A stretch of 62,705 bases of DNA from Methanolobus sp. (GCA_021767785.1 JAASSR010000004.1:1-62705); one strand, 5' to 3'; positions 19,203-29,432 are shown, counted from the stretch's first letter. Notes: a model not told the origin generated them from the sequence alone. Numbers and translations are program-made.

Positions 19203-20180
19203 TCATGGGTCACGCAGACCAGGGGTAGTTACGGAAATTATTGCTTCACCGTCAGGAAGGTTCGGTGAGTCAACGAGCCTGACAATTCTCTTATCGCCCT
19301 TGGACTTGCGCAGGTACAGTCTGAAAGTTGCTGTATGGCCTATTATATGCCCTCCAATGGGTTTTGTGGGATCACCGAAGAATGCATCGGGTTTGGACAT
19401 AACCTGATTTGTAACGATCACAGAAGCATTATAGAGGTCACCACACTTCTGCAGACCATGCAGGTGTTTATTAAGCTTCTGCTGCCTGTCAGCCAGTGTG
19501 CCTCTGCCAATGTATTCTGCTCTGAAATGAGCGGTAAGTGAATCCACAATAAAAAGTTTGACCGGCATATCAGTATCTTTTAGCTCGTTGGCAAGTTCCA
19601 TTGCTGAATCTACCAGAAGGATCTGATGATTGGAATTGTAAGCTCGTGCCACATGTATGTGTTTTAGAAACTCTTCAGGGTCGTATTCCTGACCATATTT
19701 TTCGGAAATCCCTTCTACCATCTGTTTTATCCTTTCAGGCCTGAATGTGTTCTCTGTATCTATAATGACAACTGAACCTCCAAGACCTCCCTGTTCCTTT
19801 GGCAATTGAACATTGACGGCCAGCTGATGGGCAACCTGCGTTTTACCGGAACCGAATTCACCATAGAGTTCAGTAATTGCCTGAGTGTCTATACCACCAC
19901 CCATCATCTCATCGAACTCAGTACACCCCGTGGATAGTTTGCCCACAAGTTTCCTGCGTTCCATTACAAGGTCACCTGTCTCAAAACCCCCTATATCTGC
20001 AGACTGGCGGGCTGCAAGGATAATCTTTGAGGCTGTCGATTCACCTATCTCAGCTGCGGTTGCAAGTTCTGTCGGAGAGGATACGGCAATAGCCTCAACC
20101 GTTGTAAAACCTGCTTCTTTCAATTTCTGCGCGGTTGCCGGACCGACATGATCCAGTTCTTCCAATAACACTTCTGACAT
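19203..20180 (-). CDS. radA: DNA repair and recombination protein RadA
   Basis: Archaeal RecA/Rad51-family recombinase that forms filaments on single-stranded DNA and performs strand exchange. The N-terminal helix-hairpin-helix domain (about residues 1-60, including [14 protein letters not shown]) is followed by the ATPase core with Walker A GEFGSGKT near 107-114 and Walker [13 protein letters not shown]. The L1/L2 region ends in [22 protein letters not shown]. The length of 325 residues is normal. GGAG lies nine bases before the ATG. Two copies of GGTGCAC lie just upstream. Confidence 0.98.
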   Translation of the reverse strand: MSEVLLEELDHVGPATAQKLKEAGFTTVEAIAVSSPTELATAAEIGESTASKIILAARQSADIGGFETGDLVMERRKLVGKLSTGCTEFDEMMGGGIDTQAITELYGEFGSGKTQVAHQLAVNVQLPKEQGGLGGSVVIIDTENTFRPERIKQMVEGISEKYGQEYDPEEFLKHIHVARAYNSNHQILLVDSAMELANELKDTDMPVKLFIVDSLTAHFRAEYIGRGTLADRQQKLNKHLHGLQKCGDLYNASVIVTNQVMSKPDAFFGDPTKPIGGHIIGHTATFRLYLRKSKGDKRIVRLVDSPNLPDGEAIISVTTPGLRDP

Positions 20181-20195
20181 TTATCTTAACTCCTG

Positions 20196-20221
20196 GGTGC
20201 ACATGTTTTCTTCTGGTGCAC
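20196..20221. promoter_or_regulatory. Duplicated GGTGCAC motif upstream of radA
   Basis: GGTGCAC occurs at 20196-20202 and again at 20215-20221, a 19-base period, just upstream of the radA start. A third copy lies at 33432-33438, upstream of mutS. This could be a shared regulatory site, but the motif is short. Confidence 0.3.
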
Positions 20222-20348
20222 AATTCGATTACTTAATTGATTTGCCAGTATATATACCTGAAGAAAGCGTGGTGAAAGTATTAAAGAGTGTTATTCATCG
20301 TAAAAATGACGACAAGACTTATCATCGAAATCATTCATCTATGGAGCA

Positions 20349-20819
20349 ATGGTCAGAGTAGTGCTCGGCGGAACATTCGAATGCCTGCATGACGGACACA
20401 GAGAACTCATAAATAAAGCATTCGAACTTGCCGGAGATGGAGAAGTTGATATCGGCCTCACCTCCGATGAGATGGCAAACAAACGTCCGCGTCATGTTCC
20501 TGACTACAACTATCGTAAGGAAAAGCTCATAGAGTATATAGATGAGATATCAAAAGAGCAGGAATACAATATCATAAAGCTCAACGACCCTTACGGAAAA
20601 ACCCTTACCCTGGACTATGACTATATTGTCGTATCTCCTGAAACGTATCCTGTTGCTTTAAAGATCAACAGTATCAGAAGAGATAAAAATCTGAAAGAGA
20701 TAGAAGTCGTAAAAGTAGAATATGTTCTTGCAGAAGACAAAAAACCGATATCTTCTACCAGGATCGTTGAAGGGGAAATAGATATACACGGACATCTGAA
20801 GTCTGGTCCGGGAACATAA
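20349..20819 (+). CDS. coaD: Phosphopantetheine adenylyltransferase, archaeal type
   Basis: Adenylates 4'-phosphopantetheine in coenzyme A synthesis. It belongs to the nucleotidyltransferase superfamily shown by VLGGTFECLHDGHRELI (the T/HxGH-type motif) and the C-terminal ISSTRIVEG, equivalent to the ISSTxI motif. The 156 residues fit the archaeal/eukaryotic-like PPAT, which differs from bacterial CoaD. It diverges from radA and is followed after 31 bases by an orphan gene. Confidence 0.94.
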   Translation: MVRVVLGGTFECLHDGHRELINKAFELAGDGEVDIGLTSDEMANKRPRHVPDYNYRKEKLIEYIDEISKEQEYNIIKLNDPYGKTLTLDYDYIVVSPETYPVALKINSIRRDKNLKEIEVVKVEYVLAEDKKPISSTRIVEGEIDIHGHLKSGPGT

Positions 20820-20850
20820 TTTTATAAACTATTTTTTACAACTATGACTC

Positions 20851-21183
20851 ATGGTCAGAGTATTCAACAAAATGGACAATCAGATTTTTAATAAGCTTGC
20901 ACCGGAACTTGAAGGAAATACCATGTCAAACGCCGGCCACAACTATCCTTTTATCCTCAGACCCGTGTCCCACAAGATAGCAGAGGACGGGCAGGATTTC
21001 AGGAACAGGATAGAGAAACTGGATACAGAAGAGATGGAATATCTTTTCCAGCTTGCAATGGAAGGTAAAGAGGATATAAGGTCCCTTGAAGAGGAAGATG
21101 TGGACACTTTTATAGAAATGGTTGAGGAAAAACTCTCAACTGAAAAGATGAAAAAGCTCAAGGTAAAGCTAGGAATGGCATAA
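20851..21183 (+). CDS. Conserved hypothetical protein, acidic helical
   Basis: I do not recognise a named family. The 110-residue product has a short N-terminal part containing NAGHNYPFILRPVSHKIA and a strongly acidic helical C-terminal half (EEMEYLFQLAMEGKEDIRSLEEEDVDTF). A TATA-like TTTATAAA at 20821-20828 lies about 25 bases before the ATG at 20851, so a leaderless transcript is possible. An internal ATG at 20872 is the alternative start. The stop overlaps the start of the endonuclease IV-like gene by one base, so the two are translationally coupled and perhaps functionally linked. Confidence 0.75.
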   Translation: MVRVFNKMDNQIFNKLAPELEGNTMSNAGHNYPFILRPVSHKIAEDGQDFRNRIEKLDTEEMEYLFQLAMEGKEDIRSLEEEDVDTFIEMVEEKLSTEKMKKLKVKLGMA

Positions 21184-22019
21184 TGAAGCCTTCAAAACTG
21201 CTATTCGGAACAGCAGGTACGCCAAAAAGTTCGAAGAAAAGAAACAGCATTTCCGGAATTGAAAGGGTCCGGGAACTCGGGCTCGGATGCATGGAACTGG
21301 AGTTTGTCCGCGGTGTAAAAATGGGAGAGAACACTGCAGGAAAAATTCTTCAAAAATCCGAAAAGGAAGATATTACATTGAGCGTACACGCACCTTACTA
21401 CATAAATCTCAACTCGCAGGAGTCTGAAAAAGTAGATGCAAGTGTTGAAAGGATATACAGGGCCGCCAGAATAGGAAGTCTTTGTGGTGCAAGGAACATA
21501 GTGTTCCATCCTGCATATTACCATAAAGACGAAACTGAAAAGGTCTATAAAAAAGTGTATGATCTGCTTGAAAAGCTAAATCTCAGGCTTGAGGATGAAA
21601 GTATCGAGGTAATACTCCGTCCGGAAACCACAGGTAAAGGAACTCAATTCGGAAGCCTGCAGGAAAACGTAAGACTTGGAACCGAACTGGATAATGTTCT
21701 TCCATGTATTGATTTTGCTCATCTGCATGCAAGAAGTAACGGAGCCGAGAACAGTTACGATGAGTTTGTTTCAACGCTTGAACATGTGGAGAAAGAACTT
21801 GGAAGGGAAGGACTGGATGACATGCATATGCATGTATCAGGTATTGAATATAGTGAGAAAGGAGAAAAGAACCATCTGAACCTTGATGATTCAGACCTTC
21901 AATACTCAGAGCTCATGCAAGCCCTGATAGATTTTAAAGTAAAAGGTCTGGTTATCTGTGAAAGTCCCGATAATGAAGGCGATGCACTTCTGCTGAAAAG
22001 AACTTACGAAGGCCTTTAG
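21183..22019 (+). CDS. Endonuclease IV-like TIM-barrel protein (AP endonuclease family 2)
   Basis: Candidate apurinic/apyrimidinic endonuclease. Several metal ligands of endonuclease IV can be followed: H in SVHAPYYINL, H in NIVFHPAYY, E in ILRPETTGK, D and H in CIDFAHLHAR, H in MHMHVSG and E in VICESPD. The usual Asp-x-His pair is seen only as K-N-H, so one ligand is replaced. The length of 278 residues is normal. Archaeal members of this group often carry the name deoxyribonuclease IV without biochemical proof. It is coupled to the upstream orphan by a one-base overlap. Confidence 0.82.
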   Translation: MKPSKLLFGTAGTPKSSKKRNSISGIERVRELGLGCMELEFVRGVKMGENTAGKILQKSEKEDITLSVHAPYYINLNSQESEKVDASVERIYRAARIGSLCGARNIVFHPAYYHKDETEKVYKKVYDLLEKLNLRLEDESIEVILRPETTGKGTQFGSLQENVRLGTELDNVLPCIDFAHLHARSNGAENSYDEFVSTLEHVEKELGREGLDDMHMHVSGIEYSEKGEKNHLNLDDSDLQYSELMQALIDFKVKGLVICESPDNEGDALLLKRTYEGL

Positions 22020-22135
22020 ACCTTCCTGATCATATATGAAAGCCGGGTGCCACATTTCCTACTTATGAGATTTGTTCCTTCCAGTACACCCATAGGCATG
22101 GAATATAAACAAATGAACCAGATGCCTTTAATTGT

Positions 22136-23461
22136 TCAGTTATCGGAACTTTCATTTTTAGGATTGACAATGGTAACCGGTATGTTAATTCCACTTTTTT
22201 GCATGTAATCCTTTATCCTTTCCTGCGCGTGGAAAACCATTCCCCCGTTTGTAAGAATGAGACAGCGTTGTCCCGCCAGAGAATTAAGTATTGAACGATC
22301 CACAACCCCTGCAGTCACATGAAGATATATCTCGTCCTGTTCAGCCAGGACCTTGCTCCTCTTGCCCATGGCACCTATACACTCGATATCATCTCTGTTG
22401 ATGATATCCATAAGCTCTTCCCTGGAATAAGATTCAGTATCGTATATACCGATAGAACCCGCCCTGTAAGGTTTTCGATCCATCTCAACAATAGCAAGTC
22501 CATCCTCATGGATATGAAGGACTTTACAGTTTGCAGCCTCATAGCCGGATTCAGGAGCATAATCACCGTATAAAATACCGAGGTTGATATAGTCTCCTTC
22601 TTTTACCTCGGACGGTACCTTTGCCCATAATAGTTGCTGGGAACGCAGTGAATGAACCAGATCAGGAATATCCCGGGGGCAACACTGGGGCTTTACAAGA
22701 CCCCTTCTTTTGATCTCCTCATATATCTCAAGAGTAACAGGTCTTCTGAGATAAGCAGCTTTCAGATTCTCATCGTGCATAAAGATAGATTCAGGCGTAC
22801 CTTCACTGATAACCTTGTGTTCATTCATCAAAAATACATAATCAGCCCACCCGTATGCCAGATTTACATCATGTGTGGATATAATAATGGTCTTGCCAAA
22901 GTAATTAAGCTCATTCAGAAGGTCCATTATTTCATCCGCACCCACAGGATCCAGATTTGCAAGAGGCTCATCCAGAATAATGACCTCAGGATCCATTGCG
23001 ACTATACCTGCTACTGCAACCCTCTTTTTCTGACCACCACTCAGATGATGAGGTGGTTTGTCTTTAATGTGAGTCAGACCCACATATTCAAGAGTTTTAT
23101 TAACGATTGATTCAACCTTATCTTTCGGATAACCTAGGTTAGTTGGTCCGAAAGCAACATCCTGATAAATGGTGGGGGCAAATATCTGATCGTCCGAATT
23201 CTGGAAGACAATGCCAATGTTCTTTCTTATTTCCATCAAAGATTTTGAATCATATTTCATGGGTTTTCCATGAAAGAGTATTTCACCTTTTTGTGGACGA
23301 TGAGTGCCGTTCATAGAAAGAAACAATGTAGATTTTCCCGAACCGTTGCGGCCGACAAAAGCTATCTTTTTACCTTTTTCAATAGTAACATTAATATTAT
23401 CAAGGGCAAGAGTCCCATCAGGATATGAAAAACTAAGATTCTTTGTTTCTAATATAACCAA
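22136..23461 (-). CDS. cbiO: Cobalt/nickel ECF transporter ATPase CbiO with extra C-terminal domain
   Basis: Energising ATPase for cobalt or nickel uptake with CbiM, CbiN and CbiQ. The ABC domain spans about residues 1-230, with Walker [11 protein letters not shown]-loop [10 protein letters not shown], signature LSGGQKKR and Walker [14 protein letters not shown]. About 165-200 further residues follow that are not part of a normal CbiO of about 270. This region includes a CC pair (KPQCCPRD) and a beta-rich part ending in [18 protein letters not shown], for which I recognise no family. It lies nine bases downstream of cbiQ. Nickel versus cobalt cannot be decided, though adjacent corrinoid genes favour cobalt. 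Confidence 0.93.
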   Translation of the reverse strand: MVILETKNLSFSYPDGTLALDNINVTIEKGKKIAFVGRNGSGKSTLFLSMNGTHRPQKGEILFHGKPMKYDSKSLMEIRKNIGIVFQNSDDQIFAPTIYQDVAFGPTNLGYPKDKVESIVNKTLEYVGLTHIKDKPPHHLSGGQKKRVAVAGIVAMDPEVIILDEPLANLDPVGADEIMDLLNELNYFGKTIIISTHDVNLAYGWADYVFLMNEHKVISEGTPESIFMHDENLKAAYLRRPVTLEIYEEIKRRGLVKPQCCPRDIPDLVHSLRSQQLLWAKVPSEVKEGDYINLGILYGDYAPESGYEAANCKVLHIHEDGLAIVEMDRKPYRAGSIGIYDTESYSREELMDIINRDDIECIGAMGKRSKVLAEQDEIYLHVTAGVVDRSILNSLAGQRCLILTNGGMVFHAQERIKDYMQKSGINIPVTIVNPKNESSDN

Positions 23462-23470
23462 TTTCTCACC

Positions 23471-24253
23471 TCAAAGAACGGATGCACCCCGTGTAAAATA
23501 AAAAGTCAGAATAACCAGCATAAAGTAAGCCACTGTCAGGATAAGTTCGGGAAGCCTGACAGGTCTTTTTTCATCAAGCATTATCAATTTTCCATCATAG
23601 CAGCGTGCATTCATTGATACAAAAATCTTTTCTCCCTGTTCCCAGGACCTTATAAAAAGATTTGTACCCAGCATTACCATAGATCTGAAAGATGTTTTAA
23701 AGTCCTTATATCCGAGCCTTACCGACTGTGCATACTTTATACCCATTGCTACATCAAGAAAAACGAAAATATAGCGATACATCATCATTGCTATCTCCAG
23801 AACGGAGTCAGGGAGTTTTGTGGCCTTAAGGACTGAGAATAACTCTATCATGGGAGTTGTTAGAGACAGGAAGAAAAGACATGACATACCTCCAAGAGTT
23901 CTTGCAAGTACAAGAAAAGCCATATCAAGTCCTGCTGAACTTACACCAAGTGTAAAACCAGAAAGATCAAATGAAAATAATTTAGCACCTTCGCCAAAGA
24001 AAAATGCGATAATAATAGCACTCACAAGAACAAAACCAGCAGGAGCTGCCATGATCTTCAGGTAAAAAGAGGCAGGGATCTTTCCAAAGTAAATGGTTGC
24101 AAAGCTCATACAAATAGCTATGATAAAAGGAACAAGAGGTGAATTGGATGAAACACCTACAAGAAGACCAAAAGTAACAATAGCTATTTTAAGCCAGTTG
24201 TTTTTGTACCGGAGCGGACTCATTACAGCATAGTCATCAAGTATATGTGCCAT
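23471..24253 (-). CDS. cbiQ: Cobalt/nickel ECF transporter transmembrane subunit CbiQ
   Basis: EcfT-type membrane protein of 260 residues with about six hydrophobic segments. The conserved coupling region around RLGYKDFKTSFRSMVMLGTNLFIRSWEQGEKIFVSMNARCYDG matches CbiQ, with the A/M-R-C-Y/G motif that contacts the ATPase. It is cotranscribed with cbiO but separated from cbiN by 282 bases. A TATA-like TATATCTGAC region at about 24306-24320 (minus strand) is its likely promoter. Confidence 0.94.
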   Translation of the reverse strand: MAHILDDYAVMSPLRYKNNWLKIAIVTFGLLVGVSSNSPLVPFIIAICMSFATIYFGKIPASFYLKIMAAPAGFVLVSAIIIAFFFGEGAKLFSFDLSGFTLGVSSAGLDMAFLVLARTLGGMSCLFFLSLTTPMIELFSVLKATKLPDSVLEIAMMMYRYIFVFLDVAMGIKYAQSVRLGYKDFKTSFRSMVMLGTNLFIRSWEQGEKIFVSMNARCYDGKLIMLDEKRPVRLPELILTVAYFMLVILTFYFTRGASVL

Positions 24254-24535
24254 TTTTAAAAACTCAGCTAATTTAAAACAACTAAAATTGACAACAATAA
24301 CTGCTGTCAGATATATAAGTGATAAGAATATGGAACTTTATACATAAGCATTTCGTTACTGAGTTAAAGAGCCTATTAGTATATTTATCCAACAAATAGC
24401 CGTAACGATAATAATAAAGATATAAAAGTTATAAAAATAACAAACCAAAAAAATAAAGATATATTGTTTTTAACAAAAAGTGAAAACTAAAAAAGAAAAA
24501 GATTAAGTGCCTCCTCAGAAGAAGCACATAATGGA
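24254..24535. other. AT-rich intergenic region between cbiN and cbiQ
   Basis: No gene is seen in these 282 bases. The region is very AT-rich, with several TATA-like stretches and a weak GTGC/GCAC stem near the cbiN end (about 24507-24528) that may terminate cbiMN. It implies that cbiQO is transcribed separately from cbiMN. Confidence 0.5.
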
Positions 24536-24829
24536 CTAGTTAGCCTTACTTTTTCCTTTATAATAACCTATAGTATAACCAATAACAACCGCACCGAATG
24601 CAGCTTGAAGTGCGAAAAGCAGACTTTCAGTCTCTCCGCCTGGCGGCTCAAAGAGATATTTCTGGAACCATGGCTCTGCAGGCTCATAGCCGGGAGCTAT
24701 TTCAGAAACCATATCTCCTGCTGCACCGTCCGCCCCTCCAAATTCAGAATCGGGATTTGCTGCTACACCATAGAAGAACTGTGCTGCAAAAAGCAATACA
24801 ACTATAGCTACAAGATACTCAAGTTTCAT
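24536..24829 (-). CDS. cbiN: Cobalt/nickel transport protein CbiN
   Basis: Small accessory subunit of 97 residues with two membrane helices, at about residues 1-22 and 65-88, joined by an extracytoplasmic acidic loop containing FGGADGAAGDMV, as in CbiN. It assists metal loading of CbiM. The start overlaps the cbiM stop by four bases (ATGA), indicating coupled translation. Confidence 0.92.
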   Translation of the reverse strand: MKLEYLVAIVVLLFAAQFFYGVAANPDSEFGGADGAAGDMVSEIAPGYEPAEPWFQKYLFEPPGGETESLLFALQAAFGAVVIGYTIGYYKGKSKAN

Positions 24830-25521
24830 TGCATTGCCTCCTTGAGTTTTGCAACCGTCGAATTCGTGAGAACATTGAGATCAACAAGCACATCACTCTT
24901 GATCTGAACAACATATTTCATAATAAGTGCTGTAAGAGCACCTTCCATTATCGCAAGAGGAACCTGGGTGGTTGCAAATATTCCCGCGAATGCGGTGAAA
25001 GAACCCAGTATTCCTCCACTTGCCGAGGGGAATGCCAGCGCCAGTTGCAGAGAAGTTACAACATATGTTACCCAGTCCGCAATTGCTGTTGCAAGGAAAA
25101 CATTCAGGTAAAAGTTCATTCCTGCCTTTGATGCTGCCTTATAGAACATGTAAGCAACAAGTGGCCCTATTATTGCCATTGATGCGGCGTTTGCACCGAG
25201 AGTAGTGATACCTCCATGTGCCAGGAATATCGCCTGGTAAAGAAGAACTATTGTTCCAAGAACGGCCGTAATTGCCGGTCCGAAAAGAATAGCTGCCATT
25301 CCGGTGCCTGTTGGATGAGATGAACTTCCAGTAACTGATGGAAGTTTAAGGGAAGAAAGAACGAATATGAACGCTCCGGCAACTGCCAGAAGAGGTACTA
25401 CCTCACGCCTTTCGCTTACAAGTTTATTCAGTTTATACATACCATACAATATAACAGGAATAGAAATTACAAACCATGCCTGCCACCAAGGGGATGGCAG
25501 AAAGCCCTCGAATATGTGCAT
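24826..25521 (-). CDS. cbiM: Cobalt/nickel ECF transporter substrate-binding subunit CbiM
   Basis: Membrane S-component that binds Co2+ or Ni2+ through its extracellular N-terminus. The mature start MHIFEGFLP has the Met-His-Ile pair whose amino terminus and His2 form the metal site, so the ATG at 25521 is well supported. Seven hydrophobic segments follow, including the conserved SSHPTGTGMAAILFGP segment. The 231 residues are typical. It heads cbiMN. The 315-base gap upstream should hold its promoter. Confidence 0.96.
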   Translation of the reverse strand: MHIFEGFLPSPWWQAWFVISIPVILYGMYKLNKLVSERREVVPLLAVAGAFIFVLSSLKLPSVTGSSSHPTGTGMAAILFGPAITAVLGTIVLLYQAIFLAHGGITTLGANAASMAIIGPLVAYMFYKAASKAGMNFYLNVFLATAIADWVTYVVTSLQLALAFPSASGGILGSFTAFAGIFATTQVPLAIMEGALTALIMKYVVQIKSDVLVDLNVLTNSTVAKLKEAMQ

Positions 25522-25836
25522 TAATTTTCACCTTCCATATTTGATCACTTTATAATAACCAATTTAATAATCAATTAGCAAACCATACTTAATCAATTTA
25601 ATTTGCTTTTGATACTGGATGTAATATGTTATGGCATATAAAAATAACGATTCATGTATTAGCTTATTACCATTATACAAACAAATAATAAAAGCTTGGC
25701 AAACAAGTTATAATACTATATACAAAACAAAAATATTATCAGGAATTTCAATATAATCCTCTGTGTATTAACAGCTACATACAAACACAGAATAAATTGT
25801 TCTATCATAAAAAATATAAACTTAAATTAAAAATAT
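25522..25836. other. AT-rich intergenic region upstream of cbiM
   Basis: I see no gene in these 315 bases between cbiE and cbiM, both minus strand. The region is strongly AT-rich. Loosely repeated blocks such as TTAATAATCAATTAGC and TTAATCAATTTAATTTGC occur at 25561-25611. No B12-box or riboswitch fold was recognised. It should contain the cbiM promoter and the cbiE terminator. Confidence 0.45.
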
Positions 25837-26427
25837 CTAACGCACTACCACAATGCAGTACATGCCGGAATTATTTTCAGGAGGATCAGCTACTGTACCG
25901 CATACAGCACGTTCATCAGGGTAACCTATGTTCTCATAGATACAGATACGGGCATCAACGTACATCTCCTTCAGAATCGCTGCGACTTCATTCGGGCCAA
26001 AGCTGTCTGCAGGCAGTAAAAAGATATTCTTACCCAGACCTATTTCCCGGATCAAAGCCTCTTTTGCAGGAGCCGGATCCCTGCCATGTGCCGTGATCAT
26101 AGCAAGACTTGACATATCTACATGAAAACGGGCACATGCAGCCTGTATAGAAGAAACACCAGTAACAACTCTGTCATTTTCAGTGGCAAACTTACCAAGT
26201 CCTGAGAACATCGGATCACCTGTTGACAGGATAACCGCTTGCTCCGGTAAAAGATGAAGGTTCTTATAATCTTTGATCAAATGAGCCTCGCATTTTATGA
26301 ACTCTTCTGCAATCTTAATGGAACGTTTTGAACCATAGATAACCGATGCATTGCTGATGACCTCTATCGCTTCCTGGGTCAGCATTTTAGGACCTACACC
26401 GACACCCACCACTATCATATTATTCAC
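25837..26427 (-). CDS. cbiE: Cobalt-precorrin-7 C5-methyltransferase CbiE
   Basis: SAM-dependent tetrapyrrole methylase of anaerobic corrinoid synthesis. The family SAM-binding features are seen: [15 protein letters not shown] at the N-terminus, [15 protein letters not shown], and [17 protein letters not shown]. At 196 residues it is the stand-alone CbiE without the fused CbiT domain. It overlaps the end of cbiD by eight bases. Together with cbiD it supplies cobamides needed by methyltransferases of methanogens. Confidence 0.94.
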   Translation of the reverse strand: MNNMIVVGVGVGPKMLTQEAIEVISNASVIYGSKRSIKIAEEFIKCEAHLIKDYKNLHLLPEQAVILSTGDPMFSGLGKFATENDRVVTGVSSIQAACARFHVDMSSLAMITAHGRDPAPAKEALIREIGLGKNIFLLPADSFGPNEVAAILKEMYVDARICIYENIGYPDERAVCGTVADPPENNSGMYCIVVVR

Positions 26428-27430
26428 CGCTGTCCATCAGAACCGTGCCATCTCTGTCAACAATAACGATACGTGCACCTTTTCCTTTTTCCACAGCCAT
26501 GTTAAAAGCCTGTTTCAAACGTTCGTTCTGCGGATCAAGTTCCAGCATTTCCACCACAGTAGCAAAGCTGCTGTCCTTTAACAGATCGGGGTTACCCCAT
26601 TTTAAAACAAGACCAGGCAGCCCGCAAATCACCACATCACCATGCGCTGCTTCAAGAGCTTCAGAGATACGGCTGCCTGCAAGCACAACAGTATGATCAG
26701 GAAAGAGCATGGTGGAATATCTAATACCCATCCTTCCGGTAGTAAGGACAACCTTATCCGAGCATCTGATCAGGTCACCTTTCATTTCACCAAGGTGATC
26801 ATTCCATGGTTCTACAAAACCGGTTGTTCCCAGAATCGATATACCGTCAATAACTCCTATACGGCTGTTCAGTGTTTGTTTTGCAATTTCCTTACCTTGA
26901 GGAAGATAAATAGTAACTTCAGCACCCTTCAATCCAAGTTCCTCCACAGCTTCGGCAATTGATGCCTTGATCTGTTCCATGGGACGTGGATTTATGGCAG
27001 GGTGTCCTTTTTTGGATTCAAGCCCACTGCGGGTGACGATTCCTATACCTTCACCCGCATAAACAGTAATACCTTCCGCCTCTCTGGCATCGGCAACGAA
27101 CTCAAGTCCCCTTGTTATATCTGATTCGTGATCGTTGTTTACTTTCACAGCAACAGCATGACCTTTGTTTCCTGTAACATCCATCTCAGCCCGAAGACCT
27201 ACCGGCGTTGGAACGGAAACATGTGTTACCTCATCTGCAAGCGCAAGGACCGATGCTTTTGCTGCTACTGCCGCGGTAGTCCCGGTGGTATATCCTCTTT
27301 TCAGAACAGAACCGTCACTCAGTACTACAAGAGTACCGTTCTTTATTCCTCTTTCAAGCTCTTCACGTGGCATTTTAGAGCGATCCAGCCATTCTTCTGG
27401 GATCTTGGATTTGTTTACCGGGTCGATCAT
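26420..27430 (-). CDS. cbiD: Cobalt-precorrin-5B (C1)-methyltransferase CbiD
   Basis: C1 methylase of the anaerobic corrin ring contraction branch. The signature [17 protein letters not shown] and the later [27 protein letters not shown] segment identify CbiD. The 336 residues are normal. A TATA-like TTTTAAAAG about 20-25 bases upstream of the ATG at 27430 suggests a near-leaderless promoter of its own, although mutL ends only 44 bases upstream on the same strand. cbiE follows with overlap. Confidence 0.95.
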   Translation of the reverse strand: MIDPVNKSKIPEEWLDRSKMPREELERGIKNGTLVVLSDGSVLKRGYTTGTTAAVAAKASVLALADEVTHVSVPTPVGLRAEMDVTGNKGHAVAVKVNNDHESDITRGLEFVADAREAEGITVYAGEGIGIVTRSGLESKKGHPAINPRPMEQIKASIAEAVEELGLKGAEVTIYLPQGKEIAKQTLNSRIGVIDGISILGTTGFVEPWNDHLGEMKGDLIRCSDKVVLTTGRMGIRYSTMLFPDHTVVLAGSRISEALEAAHGDVVICGLPGLVLKWGNPDLLKDSSFATVVEMLELDPQNERLKQAFNMAVEKGKGARIVIVDRDGTVLMDSGE

Positions 27431-27474
27431 CTCTGGTCAATTGTAGTTAATACTTTTAAAATCTACCGACTCTA

Positions 27475-29364
27475 TCAGGTCCTTTTGAATATCTTGCCCA
27501 GTTCATCCCTTGTAAAGGAGATCATTGTGGGACGTCCGTGAGGACATGTGAAAGGGTTCTTGCAGCGCATTAATTGACGAATGAGATCATCCATCTGTCC
27601 GATATTGCACACTGCACCTGCCTTGATTGCGGCTCTGCATGCCATAGTACTGCAAAGGAGATCATATCGCTCTGTATCCTCTTTAACTCTGCCAACTGAA
27701 AGAAGGTCAGAGATGATATCATGAACTACATCGGTATTCTCCAGCTTACCGAAAATGCTTGGAACCGTGGTGACTACATAGCTCCTGGGACCAAATTCCG
27801 ATATAGAGAAACCCATCTCCTCAAGTTGGGGAATGAATTCCTCAATAATGACCATCTCTTTCTGACTTAATTCAAGCGCCACAGGAGTGATTAATTCCTG
27901 CCATCCCATATCCTGCATACTCAAAACCTGTTCATACATAATACGTTCATGGGCAGCATGCTGGTCGATCAATATAAGTTTCCCATCCATCTCACATATA
28001 ATGTAAAGATCCGCATACTGTCCGTGAACCTTCACATCAGAGGGACTGAATGAAATACTTAGTTCTGCCACATCATCGGAGTTATCACTTATCTGCAGCC
28101 TCTCGCTTCTTTTCAGGCGACGCTGAGTATCCTTTGCAGGATAGTGATAAGATTCCTTTTCCTCCCGGATCATATCTGACTTTGAAGTAGTATCAGGGCT
28201 GGTATCCAAAATTGAAGTATGTTCTGAAAACGCCGGAGAGTCTGAACTTACATATTTTTCAGTTCTTTCTGATTTTGAACTACCCGTATGATAGAAACGG
28301 GACTGTGTTGGAGAATCCTTTTTGCTTACCTCTATCTCAGGAACCAGTGATTCTTTTCCAAGGGCATCTTCAACAGCAGAGATTATCATTCTCTCTATCT
28401 CTTTCTCATGGCCCAGTCTGACCTCTCTTTTTGCAGGATGTACATTTACATCGATGTTCACCGGATCAATTGTGAAATTAAGAAAAGCCGCAGGATAGCG
28501 ACCCTTTGGTATCAGAGTGTAGTAACCCAGCCTGACTGCATTGCTTATCTGTTTGGAGAATATCGGTCTTCCATTGATCAAAAAAACCTGCAGATCCTTT
28601 CCACTTCTTGTTAATTCCGGTTTTGAGATATATCCTGATATCTCAATCAGATGGGATCCATATTCCAGCGGAACAAGGGATCGTGCAACATCAGCACCAT
28701 AAAGATGCACGATACTATCCAGCATTTTAGCGGATGCAGGGGATTTAAGTGTTACCTTTCCATCGACCAAAAGAGTGAATGAAACATCCGGATGAGCAAG
28801 GCAGTTCCTGGATACCACATCCACAATGTGTGCTATCTCGGTCCTGGCACTCTTTAGATATTTCTTCCGGGCAGGAGTGCTGTAGAAAAGGTCATTTACA
28901 AGTATAGTGGTGCCAACCGCTGTACCTGCAGAACTTATATTCTTTATTCCACTGCTGTCCACTACAACTTTTGTACCTTCTATCTCCCCTTCCTGCCGGG
29001 TTACAAGCTCTACCTTTGCAACGGATGCTATGGAAGCAAGAGCCTCACCCCTGAACCCCATGGTCAGTATGTGATCGAGATCATCGATATTGCTGATCTT
29101 ACTGGTGGCATGTTTTTTGAATGCCATGGAAGCATCAGTGTGGCTCATTCCAACACCATTGTCAACAACTAACATGCTTTTCGTGCCATACCCCCCTATT
29201 TCCACTCGAACTTCCGTTGCATGAGCATCAATTGAATTCTCGATGAGTTCCTTTACCACAGAAGCAGGGCGCTCGATCACCTCTCCTGCTGCTATTTTAT
29301 TGATGGTCGACTCATCCAGCAATCTTATCTGCGGACCCCTTATATCACATGCTTTGTCCGTCAT
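27475..29364 (-). CDS. mutL: DNA mismatch repair protein MutL with endonuclease motif
   Basis: GHKL ATPase that couples mismatch recognition by MutS to strand incision. N-terminal ATPase motifs are ELIENSIDA, DNGVGM and GFRGEALASI. The C-terminal domain has the metal-binding nicking motif DQHAAHERIMYE (about residue 466) and the CPHGRPT zinc-site motif, so this is a nicking-competent MutL. I chose the ATG at 29364, preceded by AAGGAAGTGG, over a GTG at 29382. A 25-base element upstream is shared with mutS. Bacterial-type MutSL in an archaeon implies ancient acquisition, known for methanosarcinas. Confidence 0.97.
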   Translation of the reverse strand: MTDKACDIRGPQIRLLDESTINKIAAGEVIERPASVVKELIENSIDAHATEVRVEIGGYGTKSMLVVDNGVGMSHTDASMAFKKHATSKISNIDDLDHILTMGFRGEALASIASVAKVELVTRQEGEIEGTKVVVDSSGIKNISSAGTAVGTTILVNDLFYSTPARKKYLKSARTEIAHIVDVVSRNCLAHPDVSFTLLVDGKVTLKSPASAKMLDSIVHLYGADVARSLVPLEYGSHLIEISGYISKPELTRSGKDLQVFLINGRPIFSKQISNAVRLGYYTLIPKGRYPAAFLNFTIDPVNIDVNVHPAKREVRLGHEKEIERMIISAVEDALGKESLVPEIEVSKKDSPTQSRFYHTGSSKSERTEKYVSSDSPAFSEHTSILDTSPDTTSKSDMIREEKESYHYPAKDTQRRLKRSERLQISDNSDDVAELSISFSPSDVKVHGQYADLYIICEMDGKLILIDQHAAHERIMYEQVLSMQDMGWQELITPVALELSQKEMVIIEEFIPQLEEMGFSISEFGPRSYVVTTVPSIFGKLENTDVVHDIISDLLSVGRVKEDTERYDLLCSTMACRAAIKAGAVCNIGQMDDLIRQLMRCKNPFTCPHGRPTMISFTRDELGKIFKRT

Positions 29365-29432
29365 TTTCCACTTCCTTTCCACTTAAGGTATCTACGAACT
29401 TTAAGGTGAAACTATCTGATTGTTAGTTCTGA

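Noticed and set aside
20349-20862. Shared first 12 bases (ATGGTCAGAGTA) of coaD and the next gene
   Set aside because: The identity stops after these bases, so it is too short to claim duplication or a common signal.
25522-25836. Possible cobalamin riboswitch upstream of cbiM
   Set aside because: No B12-box or long paired leader could be drawn. The region is plain AT-rich DNA, and such riboswitches are not expected in methanogens.
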